49,467 nucleotides of DNA from Verrucomicrobiota bacterium (GCA_003402705.1 QQNF01000026.1:1-49467); one strand, 5' to 3'. Shown: positions 7,793-17,996, counted from the stretch's first letter. Numbers and translations are program-made. The notes: generated from the sequence alone by a model not told the origin.

Positions 7793-10700
7793 ATGAGTAC
7801 CAGAACAACAACGATGACATGCCTTGCGCTGAGTGTCCTTGCCGCTGCGGTGGCGAGGGCGGAGACGATCCAGTTTGATGATCAGGCGCCGGGGACGGTG
7901 CTGGTGAATCAGTATCCGGCGGTGAGTTTTCTGAGTGGGCCGGTGGTTTCGGCGCATGCGTATGTGAGCAAGTGGCAGTGCCTTGCGCAGGTGGAGCCGA
8001 CGACGGCGAAGAGTACGGATGGGGGCGGGGCGGTGGGGCTGAATTTCGGGGTGCCGCAGAGTCGGGTGCGGTTGCGGGCGGGTTATGCGCTGGATCCGGG
8101 GGCGACGAAGGGTGGGCCGGCGACGATCACGGTGACGGCGTGGGGGTACGACAACAAGACGGGGACGTGGTATGTGGCGGGGACGAGTACGGGGACGGTG
8201 GCCGGGCCGGGGGTGTTCACGACGATCGAGGTGTGCCGGCCGTTTACGGGTGACATTGCGGGACTGGACATTGAGGCGAGCGGGTCGCGGATCGAACTGG
8301 TGGATAACCTTGAGTTTTTCAGTGATGCGGGATCGCCGGCGTGGACGGTGAAGTTTGATGATGTGCCTGCGGGGTCGCTGGTGACGGGGCAGTATCCGGG
8401 GGTGCAGTTTACGGATGCGGCGAGGGCGGTAGGGGCGGAGACGATGGGGGCGACGGCGGCGAGTGCGCCGCAGGTGGTGAGGGCGGATTATGGAGCGGAG
8501 AGTCACACGCAGGATTTCAGTTTTGAGCTGGAGCCGCCGCAGGGAGCGGTGAAGCTGCTGACGGGGTATCCCGGGTCGGCGTGGGACGGGAATCCGCTGA
8601 CGGTGCGGGTGACGGCGTACAATGGTGCGGGAGTGGAGTTGGCGAGGGTGGAGCGGACGTATGCGGCGGTGCGGCCGCTAACTGATCCGGTGTCGATCTG
8701 CCGGTGGGACCAGCGGGACATTGCGAAGGTGTCGGTGCATTTTCTGGGGGCGGGCGGGATTGCGCGGAGTCTGGGTGGCGAGGAATGTTTTGATAATCTG
8801 CAGTTCGGGCCAGTGGATCCGGCGTCGCTGAATGACGCGACGGCTCCGCTAGTGTACATTTCTGCTCCGGCGGGATCGGATGTGAGTGAGGTGATGGCGA
8901 CGGTGAATGACAACACGCGGACGTTTTCGCTGGAAGCGTATTCGTTTGAGGACGTGAGTGTGGCGGAGATGTGGGTGACGCAGGAGAATGTGGCGACGGG
9001 TGCGGTGACGACGATTCCGCTGACGTTCACGCAGCGCGGGGAGATTCCGAGTTACACCCCGGTGGGCGGTGCGCCGGTGGCGGTGCCTGCGGGGTATGAG
9101 GTGCAGACGGCGACGACATTGATCACTTATGGGGCGGGGAACTGGCGGTTCCGGGTGTATGCTAGGGATACGGCGGGGAATGTGTCGCTGGTGAGCGGGG
9201 CGAATGAGAGGGTGCGGGCGCTGGTGCCGTTGGGGGCGTCGGTGTACACGCCGAATGCGGGCGAGATTACATTTATGGGAGGGGCATCGGAGGTATGGCT
9301 GGGGATGCCGTGGGCACCGCCGGCGTCGGCGATGGTGGGGAATTACACATTGAGGGGCGAGCGGCTGCACCGGGACAGCCGGGTGATTTTTGTGAGGGGG
9401 CAGAGCAGTGAGACGCCGTGGAGCCGGGAGAGTTACATGGCTCCGGTGGTGAGCGGGTCGCTGAGGGGTGACCGGACGGCGGTGGAGGTGATGATTCCGG
9501 GGGTCTGCACGAATCTTGCGGCGAACGAGGGAGCGAATCAGTGGGAGATGTGGGTGCGGGATTACTGGGCGAGGCCAGGGGCAGTGGAGTGGACGAAGCT
9601 AGGGAATGTGAGGGTGGGGCCGTGGTTTCCGGAGATGTACGGGTATTCGTTTGCGAATGTGGGGGACAACTCGTTCGGGCTGGCGGCATTTGACTGCATT
9701 TACGGGAGGACGCTGATGTTCGGCGGCGGGCGGAGCGGGATCCGCAATCCGAGCCGGATGCTGTTTGCGGCGGTGGGGCTGCCGATTCTGTCAGGCGGGG
9801 AGGGGCATTGTTTCGGGTACAGCATGACGGTATCGCACATGAGGCGGGGCTGGCTGAATCCTCGGCTTTACGGGCGGCCTGATGCGGTGACGGCGAATGA
9901 GATTCCGGAGCTGGGGACGGAAAGCTATCGCGGGGGTGATTTGTTTGAGCTGGCGCTGCCGGGGAGTTTGTTTGCGCAGATCATGGCGTTTCACGGCGGG
10001 CAGTTGAGTGACGAGGTGATTCACCATGTGCTGGGGCAGATGAGTGGCGGGTTTTCGTGGCGCGGGAATCCGAATGCGACGCTGGAGCGGATCCGTGCGA
10101 ATCCGCATGATTACATTGTGACGATGCTGTCGGTGGATGAGTTGTCGCGGTCGCATGTGCTGACGCCGTATGCGGTGCGGGACATTGACGGGACGACGTC
10201 GGAGATCCTTGTGTATGACAGCAATTTTCCGGGGAAACCGGCGGCGAGCGGCGATGGGAGACAGAACTTCCTGCGCGAGGCGTGCCGGAACACGCGGATT
10301 CTGGTGAACCGGGTGACGAACACTTACAGCTATTGCCTGAACGATCCGTTCCGGGGGCCTGAGGGCACGTATCTGTCAGGGACGGGGTTGTACACGATAC
10401 CGGTGAACATGTTTCTTGGCGACCGGACCCCGCCGGGGATCGCTCGGTTGTTGGGTCGGGCGCTGGTGATGCTGGTGGCTGGCGATGCGCTGCCGCGGTA
10501 TGAGGGGGCGGGTGGAGCGGTCGGGTTCAATGCGGATGGGTCGGAAGTGTACACGCTGAATGGGGCGTATGTGATGCCGCTGAGTGATGGGATTCCGGCG
10601 ACTGAGGGGGCGTCGCCGTTTACGACGGTGGTGCCGGGGACGGAGATCGGGCAGATTGAGGCGAAGGTGCGATACACGGGGAGCAGCGGGCATTTCTATG

Positions 10701-11554
10701 CGGCGGACAGCGGGGTGGTGTTTCAGTTATCGTCGACTGGGGCGACGGCTGGGGAGACGGATCGGGTGGTGATTGACCGGGCGGTGACGCCGCTGGATGG
10801 AGTGGCGCTGATTCCGGGGGGGAATGGGCGGACGTGGTATCCGAGGGTGGGGATTGAGAGTGCGGACGGGAGTGCGCTGGCGTGGCGGGTGCTGGGGTTG
10901 AGATTGGAGGCGGGCGAGCGGGTGGAGTTTGTGCCGCGGACGGGGTCGGAGGGAGGCGGGGATGAATGGCTGGACTTGCGGAATCGGAGTGGTCGGGCGC
11001 TGGAATTCCGGCTAGTGCTGGAGCGTGGGACGGCGGCATCGAGTGCGCCGGATGCGGCGAGTTACGGACCGTTCACGATTCCTGCGGGGGGCGATGGGAG
11101 GCTTTATCCGCTGGCTGGGGGGCGGATGAATTTTGCGGTCGATGCGAATGCGGACGGTGTGCCGGAGACCGTGGACGGGATCAGCGGCGGGGCGCTTTAC
11201 AGTGGGCAGGTGGCGGTGGCGGGAAGTGATTGCGATGGGAACGGTGTGCCGGATGCGCTGGACATTGCGGAGGGCCGGGCGGCGGATCGGAATGGGAATC
11301 TGATTCCGGACTCGTGCGAGAGTGCGCCCGCTGCGGTGGTGACGCTGGTGGCGGTGGATCGGAAGGCTAGTGGCAATGCGGTGACGCTGTCGCTGGAGGG
11401 GACGCCGGGGACGACGTGGACGCTCGAGCGTTCCAGTGATCTGGTGAAGTGGGCGGCGGTGGAGACGGTGACAATGACTGAGGGGGCGGTGAGCCGGACG
11501 GTATCGGAGCCTGCGGAGGCGGCGCGAGTTTTCTATCGCCTGCGCCACGACTGA
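7793..11554 (+). CDS. Large secreted protein with papain-like Cys/His/Asp domain
   Basis: Predicted 1253-residue exported protein. The ATG at 7793 gives a signal peptide ending AAAVARA. Two related beta modules begin with IQFDDQAPGTVL (~27) and VKFDDVPAGSL (~186), each with a QYPxVxF motif. An Ig-like region follows at ~345-490. The central part (~660-830) shows GGEGHCFGYSM (Cys673), SRSHVLTPYAV (His788) and ILVYDSNFPG (Asp809), the order and spacing of a papain-fold cysteine peptidase or transglutaminase-like triad. A beta-rich region follows, then two calcium-binding repeats at ~1145-1175 (DCDGNGVPDALD and DRNGNLIPDSCE) and the C-terminal TWTLERSSDLVKW module shared with other exported proteins here. 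The peptidase assignment is inferred from motif order. An intrinsic terminator follows the stop. Confidence 0.75.
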   Translation: MSTRTTTMTCLALSVLAAAVARAETIQFDDQAPGTVLVNQYPAVSFLSGPVVSAHAYVSKWQCLAQVEPTTAKSTDGGGAVGLNFGVPQSRVRLRAGYALDPGATKGGPATITVTAWGYDNKTGTWYVAGTSTGTVAGPGVFTTIEVCRPFTGDIAGLDIEASGSRIELVDNLEFFSDAGSPAWTVKFDDVPAGSLVTGQYPGVQFTDAARAVGAETMGATAASAPQVVRADYGAESHTQDFSFELEPPQGAVKLLTGYPGSAWDGNPLTVRVTAYNGAGVELARVERTYAAVRPLTDPVSICRWDQRDIAKVSVHFLGAGGIARSLGGEECFDNLQFGPVDPASLNDATAPLVYISAPAGSDVSEVMATVNDNTRTFSLEAYSFEDVSVAEMWVTQENVATGAVTTIPLTFTQRGEIPSYTPVGGAPVAVPAGYEVQTATTLITYGAGNWRFRVYARDTAGNVSLVSGANERVRALVPLGASVYTPNAGEITFMGGASEVWLGMPWAPPASAMVGNYTLRGERLHRDSRVIFVRGQSSETPWSRESYMAPVVSGSLRGDRTAVEVMIPGVCTNLAANEGANQWEMWVRDYWARPGAVEWTKLGNVRVGPWFPEMYGYSFANVGDNSFGLAAFDCIYGRTLMFGGGRSGIRNPSRMLFAAVGLPILSGGEGHCFGYSMTVSHMRRGWLNPRLYGRPDAVTANEIPELGTESYRGGDLFELALPGSLFAQIMAFHGGQLSDEVIHHVLGQMSGGFSWRGNPNATLERIRANPHDYIVTMLSVDELSRSHVLTPYAVRDIDGTTSEILVYDSNFPGKPAASGDGRQNFLREACRNTRILVNRVTNTYSYCLNDPFRGPEGTYLSGTGLYTIPVNMFLGDRTPPGIARLLGRALVMLVAGDALPRYEGAGGAVGFNADGSEVYTLNGAYVMPLSDGIPATEGASPFTTVVPGTEIGQIEAKVRYTGSSGHFYAADSGVVFQLSSTGATAGETDRVVIDRAVTPLDGVALIPGGNGRTWYPRVGIESADGSALAWRVLGLRLEAGERVEFVPRTGSEGGGDEWLDLRNRSGRALEFRLVLERGTAASSAPDAASYGPFTIPAGGDGRLYPLAGGRMNFAVDANADGVPETVDGISGGALYSGQVAVAGSDCDGNGVPDALDIAEGRAADRNGNLIPDSCESAPAAVVTLVAVDRKASGNAVTLSLEGTPGTTWTLERSSDLVKWAAVETVTMTEGAVSRTVSEPAEAARVFYRLRHD

Positions 11555-11571
11555 ACCTTATGAATGCGGGT

Positions 11572-11614
11572 GCTTCCGCGGGCATGCATTGTGCGGCCCG
11601 CGGAAGCGCTTTTT
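11572..11614 (+). terminator. Intrinsic terminator after the papain-like gene
   Basis: The 12-bp inverted repeat GCTTCCGCGGGC / GCCCGCGGAAGC (11572-11583 with 11596-11607) is followed by GCTTTTT. It lies 17 bases after the preceding stop and before the sigma-factor ATG. This separates the two transcription units and argues against any sigma-factor start upstream of 11628. Confidence 0.9.
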
Positions 11615-11627
11615 CTGTTTATCGACG

Positions 11628-12254
11628 ATGAGTGGCACCACTACTGAAACTGCGGGCGGAGCGGATGATTCGCTGCGCACCCGGCAGAGCCTGCTGACGC
11701 GGCTGAAGGATTGGAATGACCATGCCGGGTGGCGGGAGTTTTTCGACACGTACTGGCGATTGATTTACAATGTGGCGAGGAAGTCGGGCTTGGGGGATCA
11801 GGATGCGCAGGATCTGGTGCAGGACGTGCTGCTGGGGGTGGCGAAGCAGATGCCTGAGGGGCGGTATGACAGGTCGAAGGGGAGGTTCAAGCAGTGGCTG
11901 TGCGGGATTGTGAGGCACCGGATTGTGGATCACTGGCGGAAGCACGGGAGGGAGGCGGCGCTGACTGGTCCGCTGCCGGAGCGGGATTCGCAGCTGGGGG
12001 CGGGGGAATCGGATCTGGAGCGCGTGTGGCAGAGCGAGTGGGCGGCGAGCCTGCTGACGGCGGCGTTAGGGAGAGTGCAGGAGAAGGTGAGTGCGCGCAA
12101 TTTTCTGATTTATGATCTGAGTGTGGTCCGGGAGACGCCGACGGCGCGGATCAGCGAGATGCTAGGAGTGAGTGCGGCGCAGGTGTTTCTGGTGCGGCAC
12201 CGGGTGGGGCGGTTGGTGCGGAGTGAACTGCGGACTTTGGAGGAAGGATCATGA
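11628..12254 (+). CDS. ECF-type RNA polymerase sigma factor
   Basis: Predicted 208-residue sigma-70 family factor. Region 2 is clear at about residues 25-105: FFDTYWRLIYNVARKSGL, then DAQDLVQDVLLGVAK, and the -10-recognising RFKQWLCGIVRHRIVDHWRK. Region 4 is at ~165-208, with the helix-turn-helix TARISEMLGVSAAQVFLVRH. It overlaps the kinase gene by 4 bases (ATGA at 12251-12254), so the two are translationally coupled. This ECF factor plus membrane kinase arrangement is known in Planctomycetes and Verrucomicrobia, where kinases can stand in for an anti-sigma factor. No anti-sigma gene is present, which fits. The start was chosen after the terminator; the upstream TTG extension would run through the hairpin. 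Confidence 0.9.
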   Translation: MSGTTTETAGGADDSLRTRQSLLTRLKDWNDHAGWREFFDTYWRLIYNVARKSGLGDQDAQDLVQDVLLGVAKQMPEGRYDRSKGRFKQWLCGIVRHRIVDHWRKHGREAALTGPLPERDSQLGAGESDLERVWQSEWAASLLTAALGRVQEKVSARNFLIYDLSVVRETPTARISEMLGVSAAQVFLVRHRVGRLVRSELRTLEEGS

Positions 12255-15247
12255 CACGTCCTGGTGATGAGCCCCCGCAGATTCCGGATCATCGGCTGAG
12301 CCATGTGATCGGGCGGGGGAGTTATGGGGAAGTCTGGCTGGCGGAGAATGTGATGGGGGCGGGGCGAGCGGTGAAGGTGGTGAGGCGGGATACGTTTCAG
12401 TCGGCGCGGCCGTATGAGCGGGAGTATTCGGCGATCCGGCGGTATGAGCCGGTGTCGCGGAAAGCGGATGGATTGGTGCAGGTGCTGCATGCGGGCCGGA
12501 TGGATGAGGCGGGGTTGTTTTATTATGTGATGGAGCTGGCGGATTGTGCGCCGGAGACTGGGGTGAATGAGACGGCGGGTGGCGGGGTGTATGCGCCGAG
12601 GACGCTGGCGGCGGATCTGCGGCGGGCGGGGCGATTGCCGGTGGGTGACTGCATCGCGATCGCGGTTTCGCTAGCGGGGGCACTGACGTCGCTGCACGCG
12701 GCGGGGCTGGCGCACCGGGACATCAAGCCGTCGAACATTATCTTTGTGAACGGGCGGGCGAAGCTGGCGGACATCGGGCTGGTGAGCGAGCTGGGGGAGA
12801 GCCGGAGTTTTGTGGGGACGGAGGGGTATATTCCACCGGAGGGACCGGGGACGCCGGGGGCGGATCTGTATTCGCTAGGGCGGGTGCTGTATGAGGCGGT
12901 GACGGGGTTTGAGCAGACGCGGTATCCGGAGCTGCCGGGTGACTGGATTGCGCAGGATGAGGCTGGGGCGATGGAGTTTTTCGAGGTGGTGCTGCGGGCG
13001 TGCGAGGGTGATCCGGGGCGGAGGTATCAGAGTGGTGCGGATATGATGGCGGATCTGGCGCTGCTGCAGGGCGGGCGGAGTGTGAGGCGGGTGAGGCAGC
13101 TGGAGGCGCGGGTGGTGGTGCTGAAGCGGTGGGGGATTGTGGCGTTAGGATTGGTGGCGCTGACGGGAGCGGGGGCGTGGCTGGCGCAGTGGCAGGCGCG
13201 GAAGGAAAGGCAGTTGAGGGAGCAGCAGGCGGTGCTGGTGTATGAGCAGGCGCTGACGAGTGCGCGGGCGGGGGTGCACAGCGAGGCGGCGGATGCGCGG
13301 CAGACGATGCTGGAGAGTGCGCGGCTGGCGAACCGGTTCCGGCCGGGGACGCTAGGGCCGCGGAATGCGGCGATTGCGGCGCTGGCGCGGCCGGGGCTGG
13401 CGGCGCGTCGGGAGTTCCGGGATCATTCGGGGCGGACGGATGGGGGAGGTGCGTCGGCGTTCAGTCCGGATTTCCGGCTGATGACGGAGGTGGATGGCGA
13501 GGGGCGAGTGACGGTGAGGCGGGTGGCGGACGGAGGAGAGGTGTGCCGGATGAAGGAGCCGCTGGATCCGAAATGGCACAGCCTTGATTTTTCGCCTGAC
13601 AATCGATGGCTGATTGGTCAGACGGGCGAGCAGGAGCTGCGGGTGTGGTCGCTAGCGGAAGCGGCGCGGTCGTTTACGATTGTGCGGGAGGCGTGGTGGC
13701 AGGTGGCAAGTTTTTCGCCGGACAGCGGGTCGCTGGCGGTGGTGTGGCATGATGGGGTGGCGACGGTGCATGATCTTGCGAGCGGGCGTGAGCTGAGAGC
13801 GTTTGAGGTGATGCCGCGGCCTGACGATCTCCGGGTGCCGACGTTTGCGCCGTGTCATGTGTTTGCGCCGGACAGCGGGAGGATTGCGACGGGGGTGCGG
13901 TTTCTGGGTTCGCCCGACGGAGGAGCGGTGAGAGAGATCGGGCGGGTGATGGTGCATGATGTGGTGACTGGGGAGCGGCTGCATGAGGCGGAGCTGGCGA
14001 CCGGGGTGGATGGGATTGACTGGTGTCCGCAGGGCGAGTGGGTGGCGCTGGCGATGGGGGATGCGGCGGTGCGGCGCTGGCAGCCGGGGGCTGACAGGGT
14101 GCAGGACTGGCTGGAGCATGATTCGAGGGCGCTGAGTGTGGATTTTCATCCGTCGGGCGAGTGGGTGGTGACGAGCAGCTGGGACAGCACGACGAGGATC
14201 TGGAATGTGTCAGGAGGGCCGCCGCTGATCCGGCTGAATGGCTGGGGTTCGGGGTCGTTTTTCAGTGCGGACGGGACGGAGCTGCTGCATCATGATGCGA
14301 GCCGTGGGTTGCGGACGGTTTATGGATTTGAGACGTCGCCGGTGTGTCGGCAGCTGGCGGTGATGCGTGCGCCGGGGAGTAATCTGTCGTCATCGGCGAT
14401 GCTGGATGCGGCGATGGATGGGGACGGGACGCTGGCGGTGGCGGGGCGTGACGGATTGTGGCTGCTGCGTGAGGGCGGGAGGGGATTGGAGTCGGCGGGA
14501 CGCGAGTCGGCTTGTGTGCGGTATGCGGCGGATGGGTTATGGAGCGGAACGAGGAATGGGGTGGTGGTGCGGCCGCGGAGTGATGTGGCGAGTGACGGGC
14601 CGGTGGCGTGGGCTGAGGGGATGGCGGTGGATCACCTTGGGGTGTCGGCGGACGGGAAGCGCGCGGTTTTCAGCACGGCGAGGTGGGAAGTGAGGGTGTG
14701 GAAGGACGGAAAGGTGTGGGAGGTTCCTGACGGAATTGATTTTGCGCACGTGGCGATTTCGCCGGATGGGAGGTGGGCAGTGGGGGGAGGCCGTGCGGTG
14801 CTGACGAGGGTGTGGGATCTTGATGCGATGGTGGTGGCGGCGGATCTGCCAGGGGAAGGGGCGTGGGTGCACGTGGCATTTTCGGGGGACGGGCGGAAGA
14901 TGGCGGCGGGGGATGCGCGTGGGTTGAGGGTGTACGAGGTGCCGGGGTTCCGGCTTTTGTGGGAGTCGAGGCACCGGGAGCCCGGGGGATTTGCGGTGCG
15001 GCCGGCGTTTTCTGCGGACAGCCGGATGGTGGCGGCGACGATGGAGATGCGGCAGCCGTGGCTGCTGGATGCGGGAACGGGGGAAGAGCTAGCGCGGCTG
15101 GATCATCCGTTTGCGGAAGGGATCACGCAGCTGTGCTTCAGTCCTGACAGCCGGAGGCTGGCGGTGCTGGGGACGAGGAGTTCGGTGTTTCTGTGGGATC
15201 TGGCGGGGCTGCGGGCGGAGCTGGACCAGCTAGGGCTGGTGTGGTGA
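12251..15247 (+). CDS. Membrane Ser/Thr protein kinase with extracytoplasmic WD40 repeats
   Basis: Predicted 998-residue protein. The N-terminal Hanks-type kinase has the glycine loop GRGSYGEVW (21-29), ATP lysine in AVKVV (Lys42), catalytic loop HRDIKPSN (155-162) and an activation segment ending GYIPPEGPG. The magnesium-binding DFG is changed to DIG (174-176); the aspartate is kept, so activity is plausible. A single membrane helix spans ~293-313 (WGIVALGLVALTGAGAWLA). About 600 residues of WD40-type blades follow, with repeated FSPDxRxLA and xxWDL patterns, predicted to lie outside the cytoplasm. The likely job is to sense an envelope signal and phosphorylate the coupled sigma factor; this is inference from gene coupling. 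It ends 4 bases from a convergent gene with no visible terminator. Confidence 0.88.
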   Translation: MTRPGDEPPQIPDHRLSHVIGRGSYGEVWLAENVMGAGRAVKVVRRDTFQSARPYEREYSAIRRYEPVSRKADGLVQVLHAGRMDEAGLFYYVMELADCAPETGVNETAGGGVYAPRTLAADLRRAGRLPVGDCIAIAVSLAGALTSLHAAGLAHRDIKPSNIIFVNGRAKLADIGLVSELGESRSFVGTEGYIPPEGPGTPGADLYSLGRVLYEAVTGFEQTRYPELPGDWIAQDEAGAMEFFEVVLRACEGDPGRRYQSGADMMADLALLQGGRSVRRVRQLEARVVVLKRWGIVALGLVALTGAGAWLAQWQARKERQLREQQAVLVYEQALTSARAGVHSEAADARQTMLESARLANRFRPGTLGPRNAAIAALARPGLAARREFRDHSGRTDGGGASAFSPDFRLMTEVDGEGRVTVRRVADGGEVCRMKEPLDPKWHSLDFSPDNRWLIGQTGEQELRVWSLAEAARSFTIVREAWWQVASFSPDSGSLAVVWHDGVATVHDLASGRELRAFEVMPRPDDLRVPTFAPCHVFAPDSGRIATGVRFLGSPDGGAVREIGRVMVHDVVTGERLHEAELATGVDGIDWCPQGEWVALAMGDAAVRRWQPGADRVQDWLEHDSRALSVDFHPSGEWVVTSSWDSTTRIWNVSGGPPLIRLNGWGSGSFFSADGTELLHHDASRGLRTVYGFETSPVCRQLAVMRAPGSNLSSSAMLDAAMDGDGTLAVAGRDGLWLLREGGRGLESAGRESACVRYAADGLWSGTRNGVVVRPRSDVASDGPVAWAEGMAVDHLGVSADGKRAVFSTARWEVRVWKDGKVWEVPDGIDFAHVAISPDGRWAVGGGRAVLTRVWDLDAMVVAADLPGEGAWVHVAFSGDGRKMAAGDARGLRVYEVPGFRLLWESRHREPGGFAVRPAFSADSRMVAATMEMRQPWLLDAGTGEELARLDHPFAEGITQLCFSPDSRRLAVLGTRSSVFLWDLAGLRAELDQLGLVW

Positions 15248-15251
15248 CGGG

Positions 15252-16289
15252 TCAGCGGGGGAGGAGGGAGAGCATGGCGTCGCCCATGGCGTGGCCGATT
15301 CTGGTGAACCAGATGGCGCTGCCGAGGTAGTGATAGGGATGGTCGCCGCCGGTCTGGGGCCATTCTTTGGTTTCCTTCCATTTCGGGTACATGTCTTCGG
15401 CGGCCTTGTCGACGAGGAGGTCGGTGCGGAAGGTGTGGACGGAGCCTTTGAATTCGGGGATGTCGTTCATGGACAACTGGGCGTCGCGGATGGTGAGCAT
15501 GGCACCGGAGGCGGGTTTGGAACCGTTCTGGCCCATGGCGGCGATGACGACGGGGAGTTGGGGTTTGGCTAGGTCGCGGCGGAGGTCGCGGATGAGGTGC
15601 TGGAGATTGGAGGCGTATTCGTTTTCTGCGCCGTACTGGTCGTTCCAGCCCTGGAACCAGACGAAGCCGGCGATTTCGACGGGGCGGTCTTTGAGGGCGG
15701 GGAAGGTGGTGCCGGCGGAGGCGCAGGCGCTGCGGACTTCTTCGAGCATTTTCCGATAGGATGCGCCGTATTCCTTCTGGATGTCTTCGAGGACGGGGAG
15801 CGGATCCTTGCGGGAATGCTTTTCGTTTTCCCTGGTGACCCGTTCGCGGGCTTGTTCTAGTTCCTTGGCGATGAGGTCGGCGGGGAGGCCGGCGGAGGGT
15901 GGGCGGAATTGTTTGAAGAGGGCGTGGCCGCCCCATGCGGCTTTGACGAGGAGGACGGGTTCGGAGAAGTGGTTGCCCATCATGGTGCCGAATTCGAGTT
16001 CGGCTCCGGTGCGGCCCGGGGAGCCGAAGCCGAGTGTGAGGGGGCCTTTGCGTTCGAGGAACTGGATGAAGACGTCGTCGCGCTGGATCCACTGATCGTC
16101 TTTGCGGAGATGGGCGAAGCGGTCTTTGGTTTTGGGGTCGGTGGCCTGATGATTGAACAAGGCGTCGGGGGCTTTGCCTTCCATGTTGGACTGGCCGGCG
16201 AGGAGGAAGAGCTTCACGGGAGGTTCTGCGGCCGCGGTGACGGGGGTGGCGGCGATGATGAGAAGGGGGAGGAGGCGGAGGGGATTCAC
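15252..16289 (-). CDS. Secreted sialate O-acetylesterase-type SGNH hydrolase
   Basis: Predicted 345-residue SGNH-fold carbohydrate esterase (SASA/DUF303 group), which removes acetyl groups from sialic acids or plant polysaccharides. The nucleophile block [11 protein letters not shown] starts ~30 residues in. The GxND-like block is [12 protein letters not shown], and the C-terminal Asp/His pair is seen in [13 protein letters not shown] chose the GTG at 16289 because it gives a compact signal peptide ([20 protein letters not shown]). An ATG at 16433 would add a 48-residue proline- and arginine-rich stretch and overlap the divergent fumC start. No Shine-Dalgarno sequence is visible, so the start is uncertain. 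The polysaccharide target is unknown. Confidence 0.85.
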   Translation of the reverse strand: MNPLRLLPLLIIAATPVTAAAEPPVKLFLLAGQSNMEGKAPDALFNHQATDPKTKDRFAHLRKDDQWIQRDDVFIQFLERKGPLTLGFGSPGRTGAELEFGTMMGNHFSEPVLLVKAAWGGHALFKQFRPPSAGLPADLIAKELEQARERVTRENEKHSRKDPLPVLEDIQKEYGASYRKMLEEVRSACASAGTTFPALKDRPVEIAGFVWFQGWNDQYGAENEYASNLQHLIRDLRRDLAKPQLPVVIAAMGQNGSKPASGAMLTIRDAQLSMNDIPEFKGSVHTFRTDLLVDKAAEDMYPKWKETKEWPQTGGDHPYHYLGSAIWFTRIGHAMGDAMLSLLPR

Positions 16290-16431
16290 GGGCGGGGTGG
16301 GAGGAAGGAGTTGCGGAGCAGTGTGGCTGTCGGGGCGGAGGTGTCGCCTACGGATGAGCGGCGGGGAGGGGCTGAGCGGGGGCGGCAAGCGGTCACTTGC
16401 GCGAGGGGCGTGCGGGTTCACTGTGGCGGGC

Positions 16432-17838
16432 ATGAGCCAATCCAGTACCCCCGTTGCCACCCGAACCGAGACAGACACCATGGGCCCGATTGAGGTGCCG
16501 ACGGACCGTTACTGGGGGGCGCAGACGCAGCGTTCGCTGAAGTTCTTCAATATCGGGAGTGATGTGATGCCGCGTGCGGTGATTCGGGCGATGGGGACGC
16601 TGAAGAAGGCGTGTGCGATGGTGAATTGCGATCTGGGCAAGCTGGCGGCGGACAAGAAGGATCTGATCAGTGCGGCGGCGGACGAGGTGATTGCGGGTGT
16701 GCTGGACGATCATTTTCCGCTGCGGATCTGGCAAACGGGGAGCGGGACGCAGAGCAACATGAACAGCAACGAGGTGATTTCGAACCGGGCGATTGAGATG
16801 GCGGGGGGAGTGATGGGTTCGAAGACGCCGGTCCATCCTAACGATCACGTGAACATGTCGCAGTCGTCGAACGACACGTTTCCGACGGCGATGCACATTG
16901 CGGCGGTTGAGGAGCTGACGCACCGATTGATTCCGGCGGCGCGGCATTTCCGGGATGCGCTGGAGGCGAAGCGGGTGGCGTTCAATGACATTGTGAAGGT
17001 GGGGAGGACGCATTTGCAGGATGCGACGCCGGTGACGTTCGGTCAGGAGTTTGGAGGTTATGTGTCGCTGATTGAGCGCAACATCGAGCGGGTTGAGCAG
17101 ACGCTAGGTGGGCTGTGTGATCTGGCGATCGGGGGCACTGCGGTAGGGACGGGGCTGAATTCGCATCCTGAGTTTGCGGAGCGGGCGGCGGCGTGCATGG
17201 CGCAGCTGACGGGGTTGCCTTTCAAGAGTCACCCGAACAAGTTTGCGGCGCTGAGTGCGCATGATGAGTTTGTGTATGCGAGCGGGGCGCTGGCGTCGCT
17301 GGCGGCGTCGCTGATGAAGATTGCGAATGACATCCGCTGGCTGGGGAGCGGTCCGCGCTGCGGGCTTGGGGAGTTGTCGCTGCCGGAGAATGAGCCGGGA
17401 TCAAGCATCATGCCAGGGAAGGTGAATCCGACGCAGAGCGAGGCGATGACGATGGTGGCGGTGCAGGTGATGGGCAACGATGCGGCGATCGGGTTTGCGG
17501 CGAGTCAGGGGAATTTCGAGCTGAACGTGTTCAATCCGGTGATGATCCACAATTTCCTGCACAGTGTGACGCTGCTGAGTGCCACGATGCGGAGTTTTGC
17601 GGATCACTGTCTGGAAGGTCTGACGGTGAACCGGGACAAGGTGGACAGCTATGTGAATAACAGCCTGATGCTGGTGACGGCGCTCAATCAGCACATTGGT
17701 TATGACAAGGCGGCGGCGATTGCGAAGAAGGGTCACAAGGAAGGGTTGAGCCTGCGGGAGGCGGCGGTGGCTTCGGGATATCTGACGGGAGAGCAGTTCG
17801 ACGAGTGGGTGGTGGCGGAACGGATGACGCGGCCGTGA
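16432..17838 (+). CDS. fumC: Class II fumarate hydratase
   Basis: Predicted 468 residues, the usual length for FumC, the iron-independent tricarboxylic acid cycle enzyme that interconverts fumarate and malate. The fumarase/aspartase signature [15 protein letters not shown] is at ~323-337. The substrate-binding elements [14 protein letters not shown] (~104-117) and [11 protein letters not shown] (~144), and the catalytic-histidine segment [10 protein letters not shown] (~188-197), are all intact. ATG at 16432 gives the standard N-terminus, with [20 protein letters not shown] soon after. Longer extensions have no similarity. It is divergent from the acetylesterase gene and followed by a strong GC hairpin. 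Confidence 0.97.
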   Translation: MSQSSTPVATRTETDTMGPIEVPTDRYWGAQTQRSLKFFNIGSDVMPRAVIRAMGTLKKACAMVNCDLGKLAADKKDLISAAADEVIAGVLDDHFPLRIWQTGSGTQSNMNSNEVISNRAIEMAGGVMGSKTPVHPNDHVNMSQSSNDTFPTAMHIAAVEELTHRLIPAARHFRDALEAKRVAFNDIVKVGRTHLQDATPVTFGQEFGGYVSLIERNIERVEQTLGGLCDLAIGGTAVGTGLNSHPEFAERAAACMAQLTGLPFKSHPNKFAALSAHDEFVYASGALASLAASLMKIANDIRWLGSGPRCGLGELSLPENEPGSSIMPGKVNPTQSEAMTMVAVQVMGNDAAIGFAASQGNFELNVFNPVMIHNFLHSVTLLSATMRSFADHCLEGLTVNRDKVDSYVNNSLMLVTALNQHIGYDKAAAIAKKGHKEGLSLREAAVASGYLTGEQFDEWVVAERMTRP

Positions 17839-17848
17839 GGGTTAGGGA

Positions 17849-17875
17849 GTGCCGCCGGTGGGGTGCCGGCGGCAC
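17849..17875 (+). terminator. GC hairpin downstream of fumC
   Basis: Perfect 10-bp inverted repeat (17849-17858 with 17866-17875, loop of 7) ten bases after the fumC stop. It is followed by eight G then TTT rather than a T run, so termination would be weak or Rho-assisted. Confidence 0.55.
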
Positions 17876-17982
17876 GGGGGGGGTTTGGGAAGTGAGAAGT
17901 GGGGATGGGCTTCGGTGAATGGGGGATGTGAACCGCAGATGGAGGGCATGGACGCAGATGAGGGTTGGTAGAGGGGGGCGGG

Positions 17983-17996
17983 CAATTGGACAGGTC
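17983..17996 (+). repeat. Partial copy of the dispersed 38-bp repeat core
   Basis: CAATTGGACAGGTC matches the core of the repeat arrays at 22.5 and 23.6 kb (CAATTGGACAGGCC) with one change. It stands alone in the gap after fumC. Apart from this and the hairpin and REP cluster that follows, no gene is seen between 17839 and 18315. Confidence 0.5.
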
